This document shows positions 7,427 through 16,876 of a stretch of DNA of 64,000 nt, in pieces. The translations under genes and the position numbers were made by a program. Numbering within the stretch: the first letter of the stretch is position 1; every line of letters starts with the position of its first letter. The stretch is from G963701675 sp963701675 (lineage in GTDB: Bacteria; Planctomycetota; Planctomycetia; Gemmatales; Gemmataceae), in assembly GCA_963701675.1 (NCBI GenBank), contig OY969623.1, positions 2,790,001 through 2,854,000 of the forward strand, given 5' to 3'. The notes beneath the pieces are model-generated. The model did no database searches, was not told the origin of the DNA, and saw only the letters and a list, made by a program, of their open reading frames with translations.

Positions 7427-8686
7427 CTACGGAGCTTGGCCGAACTCGTAGCACATTAGATGTTGCTTGTCCTTGATATAAACCCGACTGCCGCTGACGG
7501 CCGGATGTGCCCACGTGTCACCATGTTCGCTCAGCGTGTACTTGGCCCGGCGAGCAAAATCTCTTGGTGTCAAATCTAACACGTGAAGCTCTCCCACCTC
7601 GTTCATGCATATTAGCTTTTGCTCGGCCACGACGAGCGATGCAAACTTACCCACGACGTCGCTCGTCCACACCGTTTTCCCGTTAGCCATGTCGATACAC
7701 AGAATTCGGGCGGTGTCGGAAAAACCATAGAGGTGATCGCCGACTAAAACCGGTGAGGCCACCATGGTCCGCAGCGAACGGTTCTGCCATGCGACCGTGG
7801 ATTGGAATTGCCCATCTTTGCCCGTGATTCTCAATGCGGTTGCGGGCTTGTCCCATCCACAAACCAGAACCATGTCGCCTCTGACAATCGGCGTGACGAT
7901 GGTATCTTCGTATGCAATCTCGATGGGATATTCCCATAACAGTTTTCCGTCGGCAGCATTCGCACCGATCATGCGTATGCCGGTGAAGCCCACGACTTGT
8001 TTGACTCCCGCGAGGTTGACCAGCATCGGTGAGGCGTAGCTGGAGCGGTCGTCGAGACATTTCCAGATGAGTTTCCCGGTAAACTTGTCAAACGCCGCGA
8101 TGGCGCCCGCCTTCTTCCCGCCCACGGGGACGATCACCCGGTCGCCATCGATCAACGGAGAAGCTGCGAGGCCGCAGAATGGTTTCCATTTGTCGTAACC
8201 TTCGTTATCTTTTTCCACGCCCCAAAAGTCTTTGGCGAAATCGAGCGACCAGTGCAATCGTCCGGACTGCAAATCGAAACAATGAAATCGTCCGTTGATG
8301 CCAAGCATGTACACGCGGTCGCCGTCAATGGTCGGCGTCGCCTTGGGACCCAGGCCCGCCGAGCGAGCGCCGGGATGAGTCTGAAACGGCTGTTCGTAGG
8401 CATAGCGCCAAAGCTCTTTCCCGGTTGCGCTATCGAGGCACATGCAGACTTCTTGATCGCCCTGCCGCCCCATTATGCAAAGACGGCCTTTGGAGATTAC
8501 CGGCGCTGAATAGCCTTCGCCGATTGCGACACGCCAAAGTGGAGGCGGCGCGACCTTTGGCCAATCCTGACGGAATTGAGCATTCCGAGCGACGCCATCG
8601 CGGCCCGGCCCGCGCCATTGATGCCAATCGGTATCCGGCGCTGCCAACGATATGAATGCCAACACCAGGCAAGTCGCGAAACTCAT
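7427..8686 (-). CDS. PQQ-like beta-propeller protein
   Basis: This 419-residue secreted protein has a short hydrophobic leader (ATCLVLAFISLAA), the planctomycete hallmark WHQWRGPGRDGVA at the mature N-terminus, and repeated propeller blades of the type GKELWRY, GRLHWSL, GKLIWKC, GKLLWEY and GKTVWTS. The blade count fits a 7- to 8-bladed PQQ-type propeller. Such proteins are abundant in planctomycetes and lack a proven enzyme function; this one has no visible catalytic domain. It is the first gene of a two-gene unit with the esterase. Confidence 0.85.
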   Translation of the reverse strand: MSFATCLVLAFISLAAPDTDWHQWRGPGRDGVARNAQFRQDWPKVAPPPLWRVAIGEGYSAPVISKGRLCIMGRQGDQEVCMCLDSATGKELWRYAYEQPFQTHPGARSAGLGPKATPTIDGDRVYMLGINGRFHCFDLQSGRLHWSLDFAKDFWGVEKDNEGYDKWKPFCGLAASPLIDGDRVIVPVGGKKAGAIAAFDKFTGKLIWKCLDDRSSYASPMLVNLAGVKQVVGFTGIRMIGANAADGKLLWEYPIEIAYEDTIVTPIVRGDMVLVCGWDKPATALRITGKDGQFQSTVAWQNRSLRTMVASPVLVGDHLYGFSDTARILCIDMANGKTVWTSDVVGKFASLVVAEQKLICMNEVGELHVLDLTPRDFARRAKYTLSEHGDTWAHPAVSGSRVYIKDKQHLMCYEFGQAP

Positions 8687-8697
8687 GGCTTATTAAC

Positions 8698-9978
8698 CTA
8701 AGACATAACCTCTACACCGTGGCCAACGAGCTGCCGCACCTCCGCCAGAAACCGATCGACTTCGCCGGGAGTGTTGTAATGGACCAAACCCACGCGAATC
8801 ATGCCTTCCGGTTCTGTGCCCGTGCGGCGAGAGAACTCGAGAGCATAGTAGTTGCCGTTCCAGACACAAATTCCACGACTGGCGAGGTCACGCGCCAATT
8901 GGCTCGTCGAGATCTTGTCATGGGTGAAAGAAACGGTGGAGAATCGTTCGGCCGCTAGCTGCCGATCGGTGATGCCAAAGATTCGTACTCCCTCCATGGC
9001 TTGTAACCCGTCTAACAATCGCCATGCCAGTGTTGTCTCGTATCGGCCTATGGCACTCATGGCAGCGGCGAGCGCCTCGCGGCGTGGGATTTTCGGGCTC
9101 TCGCTCAGGCGGCGGCCGATGTCGGCTAGATAGTCAACACACGCTATGGCACCGGCGATTGCTTCGTAGCTTTGCGTTCCCGTCATCCAGCGCCAAGGCA
9201 ACTCGTCACTGCATGGGCGAACTTTGTATGGCGTAAGGTTTTCTAGCTCCTGACGCCGGCCCCACAACACACCGAGGTGCGGGCCGAAGAACTTGTAGGT
9301 TGAACAAGCCAGAAAATCGCAGTCCCAGCGGCGCACGTCGACTAAACCGTGCGGGGCATAGTGCACGGCATCGAGAAATACTTTGGCGCCGACCGAGTGA
9401 GCCATTTGCGTCATCTTCGCCACGGGGTTGATGCCACCGGTCGCATTACTGGCACAGCCGATAGCGACGAGCTTGGTTCGCGGCGACAGCAGTCGGGCGT
9501 AGTGGTCCAAGTCCAGCCGACCGTCCTGCCGATTGAAGTCAAGGACCTTCACCGCCACACCACGATCTTGGGCTGCCATCGCCCACGGGGTGAAGTTGGC
9601 ATCGTGGTCCAACGCCGTGACAATCACTTCGTCGCCGGGGGACCAGGTCCGTGCCAGCGCCCGCGACAGCGCGAATGTCAGCGACGTCATGTTCTGGCCG
9701 AACACGATTTCATCCGGGTCATCAGCGCCGACAAAATCGGCGAGTGCACGCGTCGCTTCGCCAAACATGGCATCGGTTTCACGGCTAGTCGGAAACGCAC
9801 CGCCGCTGTTCGCGTTCATCGTGGCGAGGTAGTGGCTTACGGCGTCGATCACGCGCTGGGGCACCTGCGTTCCCGCCGGGCCGTCAAAGAAAATCATCGG
9901 CCGGCCGTTGTGCTGGCGTGCCAATCCAGGGAATTGCCGCCGACATTCGTTGGCAAAGCTTTCGTCAAAGTCTCGCAT
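8698..9978 (-). CDS. Cysteine desulfurase-like class V aminotransferase
   Basis: This 426-residue PLP enzyme of the VC1184-type branch of the class V aminotransferase/NifS-like family has IFFDGPAGTQVPQ at the N-terminus, ALDHDANFTPW, the cofactor-binding VFLDAVHYAPHGLVD, and the Schiff-base Lys in STYKFFGPH. The branch resembles cysteine desulfurases and isopenicillin epimerases, and its exact substrate is unknown. It has no scaffold partners such as sufU or iscU nearby. The ATG at 9978 is 7 bases after the trpS stop, so the two genes are probably one transcript. Longer upstream starts would lie inside trpS. Confidence 0.8.
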   Translation of the reverse strand: MRDFDESFANECRRQFPGLARQHNGRPMIFFDGPAGTQVPQRVIDAVSHYLATMNANSGGAFPTSRETDAMFGEATRALADFVGADDPDEIVFGQNMTSLTFALSRALARTWSPGDEVIVTALDHDANFTPWAMAAQDRGVAVKVLDFNRQDGRLDLDHYARLLSPRTKLVAIGCASNATGGINPVAKMTQMAHSVGAKVFLDAVHYAPHGLVDVRRWDCDFLACSTYKFFGPHLGVLWGRRQELENLTPYKVRPCSDELPWRWMTGTQSYEAIAGAIACVDYLADIGRRLSESPKIPRREALAAAMSAIGRYETTLAWRLLDGLQAMEGVRIFGITDRQLAAERFSTVSFTHDKISTSQLARDLASRGICVWNGNYYALEFSRRTGTEPEGMIRVGLVHYNTPGEVDRFLAEVRQLVGHGVEVMS

Positions 9979-9985
9979 GTTGTCT

Positions 9986-10984
9986 CTAGTCCGAAGCCAA
10001 GTACGGTCCCATCCCCACCGCTTCGCGGACCAATGCCATCGTCTTTCGTGCTTCGGCTCGGGCTCGGCGGGCACCGTCGCGGAGAACGTCGTCCACCGAA
10101 CTCAGGTTCCTTGCCAGTTGCTTTCTTCGGTCGCGGGCCGGGGCGAAGTAGTTTTCGACCTTTTCAAGCAGCGCCGTCTTGGCCTCGCCATAGCCCATGC
10201 CGCCGGCGCGGTAGCGGGCGGCCAGGGCCGCTTTTTCCTCATCCGTGGCGAACAAACTGTAGAGGGCGAAAACGTTGCACTTCGTCGGATCTTTGGGATC
10301 CGCAACAGTGCTGCTGTCGGTGACAATCTTCATGACCGTATTGTTCAGCGGCTTGCCTTCCGCGAAAATCTCGATGGTGTTCCCGTAGGATTTGCTCATT
10401 TTCTGGCCGTCAATGCCGGGAACTTTCGACTCCTTGTCCAGGCGTTCCTTGGGAATCGGAAAGATTTCACGGTAGGCGCGATTGAACTTTCCCGCAATGT
10501 CGGCCGTCATCTCCAAATGCTGCACCTGGTCCTTGCCAACCGGCACGAAATGGGAACGGTATAGGAGTATGTCGGCCGCCATCAAGACAGGATAAGTGAA
10601 CAGCCCGACACTGGCCTCAATGCCCTTTTCAACCTTCTCCTTGTACGACACCGCCCGCTCTAGCAGCCCGATGTTGGTGACCGTTCCCAAGATCCATGTT
10701 AACTCCGTGACCTCCGGCACATCCGACTGTCGAAAGAACACGGCACGCTTCGGATCGAGTCCAAGGGCGAGGTAATCCACGGCGGCGTTGATGGAATTCT
10801 CTCGAAGTTCAGCGGGATTCTGAACGGTAGTGAGCGCGTGATAGTCGGCGATGAAGTAGTAGCACTCGCCCTCTTCCTGGAGCGCGATGTGCTGCTTGAC
10901 GGCGCCGAAGTAATTTCCCAAATGAAGCCGACCGGACGGCTGCACGCCGCTGAGAAAGCGAATTGGCCCTTTGTCCTTAGTCAT
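9986..10984 (-). CDS. trpS: Tryptophan--tRNA ligase
   Basis: This 332-residue class I aminoacyl-tRNA synthetase charges tRNA-Trp. The signature elements are SGVQPSGRLHLGNYFGA (HIGH-like HLGN at about 21-24), the Trp pocket region around DYHALT, GKDQVQHLEMTADIA, and the KMSKS loop at about 195-199 (GQKMSKSYGN). Length is normal for bacterial TrpRS. It heads a transcript with the downstream class V aminotransferase. No T-box or other leader is seen in the 117 bases before the divergent gene. Confidence 0.96.
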   Translation of the reverse strand: MTKDKGPIRFLSGVQPSGRLHLGNYFGAVKQHIALQEEGECYYFIADYHALTTVQNPAELRENSINAAVDYLALGLDPKRAVFFRQSDVPEVTELTWILGTVTNIGLLERAVSYKEKVEKGIEASVGLFTYPVLMAADILLYRSHFVPVGKDQVQHLEMTADIAGKFNRAYREIFPIPKERLDKESKVPGIDGQKMSKSYGNTIEIFAEGKPLNNTVMKIVTDSSTVADPKDPTKCNVFALYSLFATDEEKAALAARYRAGGMGYGEAKTALLEKVENYFAPARDRRKQLARNLSSVDDVLRDGARRARAEARKTMALVREAVGMGPYLASD

Positions 10985-11101
10985 GATCCCGTTGCCTTTT
11001 GAAGCGTCGCCGTAGCCCGCCCGGTTCCTCTACCCATCTTATGGCTCAATCGTTACCCTGTAGGCCGCGTCGGAGGATAGTGGACAAGGGGCAAGCGACA
11101 A

Positions 11102-11851
11102 ATGACTACGGACAAGGTCACGGGAATACTGGTTGACGCGCTGAAACAGGCCATTGCAGCACCAGGCGAGCAGCGGCTATACAAAAGTGGAAAGCTACCA
11201 GGATTGTTTCCAAGTCGCGTCGGCGCAAACGCCGAAGCCGCCACGCGGGCGTTGCAAGAGGGATTGTTGGAAGTCGTCCGCGTGGAATCGGCCGGGAAGA
11301 CGACGGAATGGGTGCGGGCAACGCCCGCTGCTATCGACCACGTGCACCAACATGAGTCCCCGGTACACGCACTGCATGAGTTACGGGACCTGCTCCAAGC
11401 CACGCACGAGGGATTGCCCGTGTGGTTGAGCGAGATTCGAAGCACCTTGCAACAATTCGTGGAGGACGCCAATGCCGAGTTGGGACGTTGGCGCCATCGC
11501 CTGAACGTGCTCGGCGAGCGAGTCGAAGAAGCCATCCGCCGTTCGGAAGTCGGGAAATTGGCAAGCGCGAACGGCGACACCACGGTTCCGTGGACGGCCG
11601 ACGCAATCGAATACCTCGACCGGCGACGTGACATTGGAGCGACGCATGATTGCCCATTTCCCGAGTTGTATGCCGCACTTCGTCCCCAACACGCCGATAT
11701 TACGATTAAGGGTTTTCACGAGGGATTGCGGCGGCTGCAAGAACGGCGGGCGCTTAGCTTAGTTCCCTTCACTGGCCTACCTAGTCAACTCTCGCAACCT
11801 GAATTTGCATTGCTCGATGGGGCGGCCGTGCTGTATTACGCGGCGCGATGA
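11102..11851 (+). CDS. Conserved hypothetical protein, helical
   Basis: This 249-residue protein is without a recognised named domain. The N-terminal 70 residues (ALKQAIAAPGEQRLYKSGKL, then ALQEGLLEVVR) and the last 70 (PELYAALRPQHADITIKGFH) look like winged-helix modules around a central amphipathic coiled-coil segment (about 90-150). A similar arrangement occurs in conserved planctomycete proteins of unknown role. A GGGG-type ribosome site lies about 10 bases before the ATG. It is divergent from trpS and separated by about 100 bases from the acyl-CoA dehydrogenase. Confidence 0.6.
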   Translation: MTTDKVTGILVDALKQAIAAPGEQRLYKSGKLPGLFPSRVGANAEAATRALQEGLLEVVRVESAGKTTEWVRATPAAIDHVHQHESPVHALHELRDLLQATHEGLPVWLSEIRSTLQQFVEDANAELGRWRHRLNVLGERVEEAIRRSEVGKLASANGDTTVPWTADAIEYLDRRRDIGATHDCPFPELYAALRPQHADITIKGFHEGLRRLQERRALSLVPFTGLPSQLSQPEFALLDGAAVLYYAAR

Positions 11852-11948
11852 ACTAGCGGGATGCCATTGATTACATTAGCTATCATTTAGGGTTTGGATC
11901 GAATATAGTGGTCACTAACAAATCATCTTCCCACCCAGCGAGGGGCCA

Positions 11949-13862
11949 ATGAGCACACAAGTGAAATCAGGGCCGGAAGCGCAGAGTTTCGCTGAAACCG
12001 CCATGCGCCTGAGCGGAAAAACCGACGACGAAGCTCGTCGGATCGGCGCCGTTGATAAGGCCGACGACCAGGTCGAGTCACTGTTCGCGGCGCAGTATCA
12101 AACCGTCAATAGCCCCGTTCACAAGGCAGTTTGGGAGAGCCGGGTGCCTCTCGAACTGTTCATGCCGCCGCCGCTGCCCGCCACCGCGCCGTGCGATGCG
12201 GCAATGTCGAACTCGGTTGAAGTAGTTAAGAAGCACCGATACGCGAACACCCTCTACGACGAACGTGGCAAGGTCTCGCCTACCTTGCTCAAGGAACTTG
12301 CGGATGTTGGTTATTGGGGAATGCTGATCGAGCAGAAGTACGGTGGCCAGGGCGCCCCGTTTGCCCGGTTTAGCCGGTTTCTCACGCGCATCGCCACCTT
12401 TGATCCCATGGTGGCAGGACTTTCCTCCGTTCATGGTTGTATCGGCGCCGTCGATCCCGTCCGCACCTTCGGCTCGCCCGAACAGAAGCAACGATTTCTT
12501 CCGAAGCTTGCCAGTGGCGAACGCCTCTCCGCCTTCGCACTGACGGAACCTTGTGCGGGTAGCGACCTGACGGCCCTTCGGACCACCGCAACTCGGGTCG
12601 GCGACGATTTCGAAGTCACGGGAGAGAAGCTATTCATCACCAATGCGGTTCCGGGACGGACCATCGGCCTGGTCGTCATGCTCGATGGGAAGCCGGCGGT
12701 GATCATCGCGGACTTGCCGGCGCAGGAAACCGAACAGTTCAAGATGGTGCCCTACGGAATCTACGCGGTTCGCCATGCACACAATAACGGTTTACTCTTC
12801 AACCGGTTCCGGGTGCCCGTGAGCAATTTGCTGAAACCAGTCATCGGTGACGGTTTGACGATCGGCTACCACGGTCTGAACCTTGGCCGGCTGGCGCTAT
12901 GTGCCAACGCTGCGGGAACGATGCGAATCCTGCTAACCAACATGCTGCCGTGGTCCGATTTTCGTCGCACTTATGGCCAGGCCATCAAAACACGGGAATT
13001 GGTGAAACGCCGAATCGCTCGCTTGGCAGGATTGATTTGCGGCGCCGATGCGCTGGTCGATTGGGGTTCGTGGTTGATCGATCAAGGCTACCGCGGCGAA
13101 CTGGAATGCGTGGTTGCCAAGATCTTCGGCAGCGAGGCGCTGAAAGAAGCCGCCATCGAGCTCTTCATGAAAACGCACGGCGGTCGGTCGTTCCTGCATG
13201 GCCACATTTTTGGAGACAACGTCTACGATTTCCTCGCTCCCTGCATCTACGAAGGCGAAGGCGAGATGCTGGGCCTGGCGTTCTTCAAGTCGATGGTGAA
13301 ACACCACGGCAAACAGTTCTTCGAACCCATAGGCAAGGCCTTGCAGAAAGCCCAAATCCGTACTCCGAAGCTCTACAACCCCGCTCATTTCTGGACGCTA
13401 CGGCGCGAGTTCGGCGCGTACGGAAAGTGGTTCGTCGGCCAAAAGTTCAAGGCGCGCGATCGCCAGTCTGTTCCCGGCATGGACCCACGTCTGGCGCGAC
13501 ACGTCAGCTTTGCCCTCGATCACTTTAGCGGATACGCGGCCGAGATCAGCGGCACGATGCAGAAACATCAACTCGGCCTGGCCGACCGTCAGTGTCGCAT
13601 GGCCGAGCTTTCTCAGCGAGTTCAAGATTCCGTGGTCATGCTCACCACTGCGCTTTGGGGCCATCGACAGGAGGACGAAACCTCGCGGCTGGCGGCCGAC
13701 ATCCTCTGCCAGGATACCGCGCGGAAGATGACCGGCCATCGACCAAGCGATCGGTACTTGGCTGAGTGCGAGAAGCTCGCGGACCGGATCATCGAAGGCG
13801 GATGGAAGGCGATCGCGGACGCGCCGCAAGCGGATATCCTAATGCGGTATCAGACTAAATAA
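11949..13862 (+). CDS. Acyl-CoA dehydrogenase family protein
   Basis: This 637-residue flavoenzyme probably catalyses alpha,beta-dehydrogenation of an acyl-CoA. The core has GYWGMLIEQKYGGQG, the FAD/substrate signature FALTEPCAGSDL (about 196-207), the beta-barrel GEKLFITNA, and a C-terminal YEGEGEML (434-441), where the first Glu matches the catalytic base of medium-chain enzymes. It is about 250 residues longer than a standard dehydrogenase. The extra N-terminal 90 residues and C-terminal 170 residues are helical and resemble the long variants found in planctomycetes and other bacteria. GAGGGG precedes the ATG. It stands alone and is followed by a palindromic repeat. Confidence 0.88.
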   Translation: MSTQVKSGPEAQSFAETAMRLSGKTDDEARRIGAVDKADDQVESLFAAQYQTVNSPVHKAVWESRVPLELFMPPPLPATAPCDAAMSNSVEVVKKHRYANTLYDERGKVSPTLLKELADVGYWGMLIEQKYGGQGAPFARFSRFLTRIATFDPMVAGLSSVHGCIGAVDPVRTFGSPEQKQRFLPKLASGERLSAFALTEPCAGSDLTALRTTATRVGDDFEVTGEKLFITNAVPGRTIGLVVMLDGKPAVIIADLPAQETEQFKMVPYGIYAVRHAHNNGLLFNRFRVPVSNLLKPVIGDGLTIGYHGLNLGRLALCANAAGTMRILLTNMLPWSDFRRTYGQAIKTRELVKRRIARLAGLICGADALVDWGSWLIDQGYRGELECVVAKIFGSEALKEAAIELFMKTHGGRSFLHGHIFGDNVYDFLAPCIYEGEGEMLGLAFFKSMVKHHGKQFFEPIGKALQKAQIRTPKLYNPAHFWTLRREFGAYGKWFVGQKFKARDRQSVPGMDPRLARHVSFALDHFSGYAAEISGTMQKHQLGLADRQCRMAELSQRVQDSVVMLTTALWGHRQEDETSRLAADILCQDTARKMTGHRPSDRYLAECEKLADRIIEGGWKAIADAPQADILMRYQTK

Positions 13863-13868
13863 AACCAT

Positions 13869-13931
13869 CACCACAAAGGACACAAAGGACACAAAGAAGG
13901 ATTTCTTTGTGTCCTTTGTGGCTTTGTGGTG
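13869..13931. repeat. CACAAAGGACACAAAG palindromic repeat, copy 1
   Basis: Two 29-30 base arms (CACCACAAAGGACACAAAGG... and its near-perfect inverse) are separated by a 4-base centre. The repeat sits between the convergent dehydrogenase and DUF2203 genes, where it can fold into a long hairpin and probably also stops transcription. A second, diverged copy is at 22615-22681. Confidence 0.85.
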
Positions 13932-13942
13932 TTATTTGGCAA

Positions 13943-14425
13943 TTACTTAAGTTCGACTTCGGCTTCTGCGGTCCAGGAACTTGGAATCCGGCGGCGGGTG
14001 GTTTCGCCCGCAAAGTGCCAGAACATCACGTCATCTTCTCCAAGTTTCCAAGAAAAGTAGGCATCGCGGCCATTGACGATGGTAGGAAAGCCGGCCTGGG
14101 AATTGGTCGGATCGAGCAAGTCGATTCCGAGAAACTCGAGTTCGGCCAGTGCATCCTGCAGATTGTGTTCAGCTTCCCCGATTTCTTCTCGGAGTTGGTA
14201 ACGGCGGGCGCGTGCCGGCCAATCGAGCGTCTGTCTCTCGCGATCCAGCCGGTCCTGTTCCGGCAACAAGCCGTCCAGCGCCACGTTCGCCGCGATAATG
14301 TCTTGCATTATCCGTCGAACGAGCGGCAACATGCTCCGAGCCGTGCCCAAATTGAGCACGCGTTCTCGGCGCGATTCATCCGATGCGCTTGGTCCGGTGT
14401 TGCGAGTGGGGTTGGTCATTCCCAT
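13943..14425 (-). CDS. DUF2203 family protein
   Basis: This is a protein of about 160 residues with the DUF2203 layout: ARSMLPLVRRIMQDII at the start of the domain, a long coiled-coil middle (about 50-95), ELEFLGIDLLDP, and the conserved end FPTIVNGRDAYFSWKLGEDD then FWHFAGE. Function is unknown; the family is widespread and cytoplasmic. The preferred start is the ATG at 14425 (or 14419), since AGGGGGAG lies just upstream; a further ATG at 14446 lacks a ribosome site. Confidence 0.8.
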   Translation of the reverse strand: MGMTNPTRNTGPSASDESRRERVLNLGTARSMLPLVRRIMQDIIAANVALDGLLPEQDRLDRERQTLDWPARARRYQLREEIGEAEHNLQDALAELEFLGIDLLDPTNSQAGFPTIVNGRDAYFSWKLGEDDVMFWHFAGETTRRRIPSSWTAEAEVELK

Positions 14426-14624
14426 GTTCTCCCCCTGGTGCATCAAGGCCTCATACTTTCCATAGCAATTATAAGTCGGAGATCAAGTCGATGCCGCTGC
14501 AAGGGAAATGACCTCGGCATGCCTACGCTGGGGGCAGCCACACTCTGATTCGTTCGTTTTGAGAAACGGGGGAATGAATGACGGAGGAAAATCCCGATGT
14601 TTCTGCTCGCAAGTCTTTCCCAGA

Positions 14625-16511
14625 TTAATATCCGACAACGTCGTCGCGCCATTGGACGAAGCCTTCGAGCGCGTAAAATTCCGGCAAGCCAAGCTGGTCG
14701 TACACTTTGGCAGTGTGCATATTCCGCTCTTCGGCCCGTTGCCAGAACTCGCGCCGATCGACGCTACCCGGGAACATCGCGCGGTCCTTTTGCGATTGAT
14801 GGCGGAAGATAGCGAGCTTCTTCCGCTCCAGATCGTCCGGGCTAAGCGGCACCACCCGATCAACCTCGTGAGCTTCCCACTCTTGCCAGGCTCCTCGGTA
14901 AAGCCATACTTCGAACGATTGTCCTTCCGCCCAAACCGTGCGCACGGCTTGAAACACCGCGTCGGCGCAGACGCGATGGGTTCCGTGGGGGTCGGAAAGG
15001 TCGCCCGCAACGTAAATTTGATCCGGCTTCAACCGCCTCAAGAGTGCCACCACGTCGGCGATGTCCTCAGGATAAATAGGCGCTTTGGCGATCGTGCCGG
15101 TGCGGTAGAAACGGAGATCCATGAATTCCAACTGATCGAGCGTAAGGCCACATGCGATTGCCGCGGCACGGGCCTCCGTCTGGCGAATGAGGGCCTTGAT
15201 TTTCAGGACATCGGGGGCGTCCGATTGTCCGCGACTCTTCTTCTTCAACAAGTCCTGGACACGCTGCGTCAGGCGCTTGGTTTCTTCGGGGGCACTGCCA
15301 AAAAGCTGATTGAATTCCCCCGCAAAGTCAGTGAATCGCCAAACGTCATGATCGAAAACCGCGATATTCCCACTCGTCATGTAGGCAACGTGGACCCGAT
15401 GTCCTTGATCGACGAGGGTGATCAATGTGCCGCCCATGCTGATGACGTCGTCGTCGGGATGGGGGCTGAAGACGATCACCTTCTTCGGCTCCGCGCCGCC
15501 GGGGTGAGTCGAGATGGTCGTCATCAATTCGTCAAACACACGACGGCCGAGTCGTTCAGCCGGCCCATGTTCGCGCAACAATTCATACAGTTCGTGCTCG
15601 CGGAAGTCATCGTCGGAAAGTTTGAGCAAACCCTTGCCAACCTTAAGGCTTAGCCAGATCAACGCGCGCCGAATAAGTTGGGGTGTCCACTCGACGGGTC
15701 CCAGCACCCAGGGCTGTCGCACGATGGTTAGTTCGCCGGCTGCCGCGGCATCCAGGATAAAAGTCGCGTCCGGGTGTTGCTGGAGGAAGCTGGCGGCGAT
15801 CGATTCCGACATATCGCCTTCCAGCGCGCGGGCGATGATCGGCGCCTTATGTTCGCCCCAGCCCATGATGACCACTTGCCGGGCTTCCATGATCGTACCG
15901 ACGCCCATGGTCAACGCCCGGTGCGGCACATTCTCTTCGCCGAAGAAGTCGCTGGCGGCATCACGTCGCGTTACCGGATCCAGCGTGACCAGACGAGTGC
16001 GACTCTGGCGCGTGGACCCGGGTTCATTGAAACCGATATGCCCGGTGCGGCCGATCCCCAGGATCTGAACATCTATCCCGCCGGCACGGCGAATTTGCTG
16101 CTCGTATTGAGCACAGTAATCCTCGACCTCGTCTTCCGCGATGGTGCCATCGGGAACATGGATGTTTGCCGCGGGTATGTTCACATGGTCGAAAAAAGTC
16201 TCCTGCATCCAGCGCCGGTAACTGTGGGCCTCATCCGGCGCCATCGGAAAGTATTCGTCGAGATTGAAGGTGATAACCCGGGAGAAATCCAGCCCGGACT
16301 CCCTGTGTAGCCGAATAAGCTCCCGATACAGGCCCACAGGCGTCGATCCCGTCGGAAGACCGAGAACCGTCGGTCGCCCGGCGGACTTGTTCTGCCGAAT
16401 TAGGCTCTCGATCATCAGTGCCACGTGGCGCGATGCCTGCGAACTCGTCGGGAACACGAGCGCCGGGATTCGAGTATTAGGAACGTGATGGGAAGTCAGC
16501 GGGACAATCAT
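14625..16511 (-). CDS. Glucosamine-6-phosphate deaminase / PIG-L deacetylase fusion
   Basis: A 628-residue two-domain protein. Residues 1-270 are a NagB-type sugar isomerase/deaminase (GLPTGSTPVGLY, TFNLDEYFPM, TGHIGFNEPGS). Residues 343-600 are a PIG-L/LmbE zinc deacetylase (FSPHPDDDVISMGG, ending in SDPHGTHR). The natural reading is N-acetylglucosamine-phosphate catabolism, with deacetylation and deamination in one chain. In the NagB active site the E. coli GNDGHI motif is GRTGHI, so the catalytic Asp is Thr. This substitution seems characteristic of the fused branch and could change the reaction. No transport or kinase genes lie beside it. Confidence 0.88.
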   Translation of the reverse strand: MIVPLTSHHVPNTRIPALVFPTSSQASRHVALMIESLIRQNKSAGRPTVLGLPTGSTPVGLYRELIRLHRESGLDFSRVITFNLDEYFPMAPDEAHSYRRWMQETFFDHVNIPAANIHVPDGTIAEDEVEDYCAQYEQQIRRAGGIDVQILGIGRTGHIGFNEPGSTRQSRTRLVTLDPVTRRDAASDFFGEENVPHRALTMGVGTIMEARQVVIMGWGEHKAPIIARALEGDMSESIAASFLQQHPDATFILDAAAAGELTIVRQPWVLGPVEWTPQLIRRALIWLSLKVGKGLLKLSDDDFREHELYELLREHGPAERLGRRVFDELMTTISTHPGGAEPKKVIVFSPHPDDDVISMGGTLITLVDQGHRVHVAYMTSGNIAVFDHDVWRFTDFAGEFNQLFGSAPEETKRLTQRVQDLLKKKSRGQSDAPDVLKIKALIRQTEARAAAIACGLTLDQLEFMDLRFYRTGTIAKAPIYPEDIADVVALLRRLKPDQIYVAGDLSDPHGTHRVCADAVFQAVRTVWAEGQSFEVWLYRGAWQEWEAHEVDRVVPLSPDDLERKKLAIFRHQSQKDRAMFPGSVDRREFWQRAEERNMHTAKVYDQLGLPEFYALEGFVQWRDDVVGY

Positions 16512-16645
16512 GACTTAGTCAGGTGGTTTGGTGCCAATGTTGGTAAGGGTCTACTTAGTCGAACACTCGCCCGTGCGCGGGAATCGCATAGCTTATAAGT
16601 TAGCCAACACGGAACGTAAAGACCATTCATCGACAAGGTACTGCA

Positions 16646-16876
16646 ATGGTTCAAGTGACGATTAACGGCGAAGCGCGCAAACTGCCTGCGTCGGTCTCCG
16701 TCGCCGATCTAATCGAACATATGGGTTACGACCGGCGACGAATTGCCGTTGAGGTGAATGGTGAGGTCGTACCCTTGATCCGACATGCCGAACGCCGACT
16801 CATCGACGGCGACGCCGTGGAAATTGTCCGATTGGTAGGCGGGGGCCGGCAAGAAAGGATGAAGGATGAAGGATGA
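16646..16876 (+). CDS. thiS: Sulfur carrier protein ThiS
   Basis: This 76-residue ubiquitin-fold protein is expected to carry sulfur as a C-terminal thiocarboxylate for thiazole synthesis. Seen: VTINGEARKLP, SVADLIEHMG, RIAVEVNGEVVP, and the end EIVRLVGGG at 59-67. Unusually, nine residues follow the Gly run (RQERMKDEG), whereas the family normally ends in GG; the tail would block activation unless removed. The tail is encoded by a 7-base tandem repeat that continues into thiG. The stop overlaps the thiG ATG, so the two are coupled. I see no TPP riboswitch in the 134 bases upstream. Confidence 0.88.
   Translation: MVQVTINGEARKLPASVSVADLIEHMGYDRRRIAVEVNGEVVPLIRHAERRLIDGDAVEIVRLVGGGRQERMKDEG

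Noticed and set aside
14508..15653. A 381-codon plus frame opposite NagB/PIG-L
   Set aside because: It is antisense to a fusion protein with clear motifs in both domains, so the frame is a shadow.
16512..16645. TPP riboswitch upstream of thiS
   Set aside because: The CTGAGA core and the other conserved THI-box segments are absent from this short leader.
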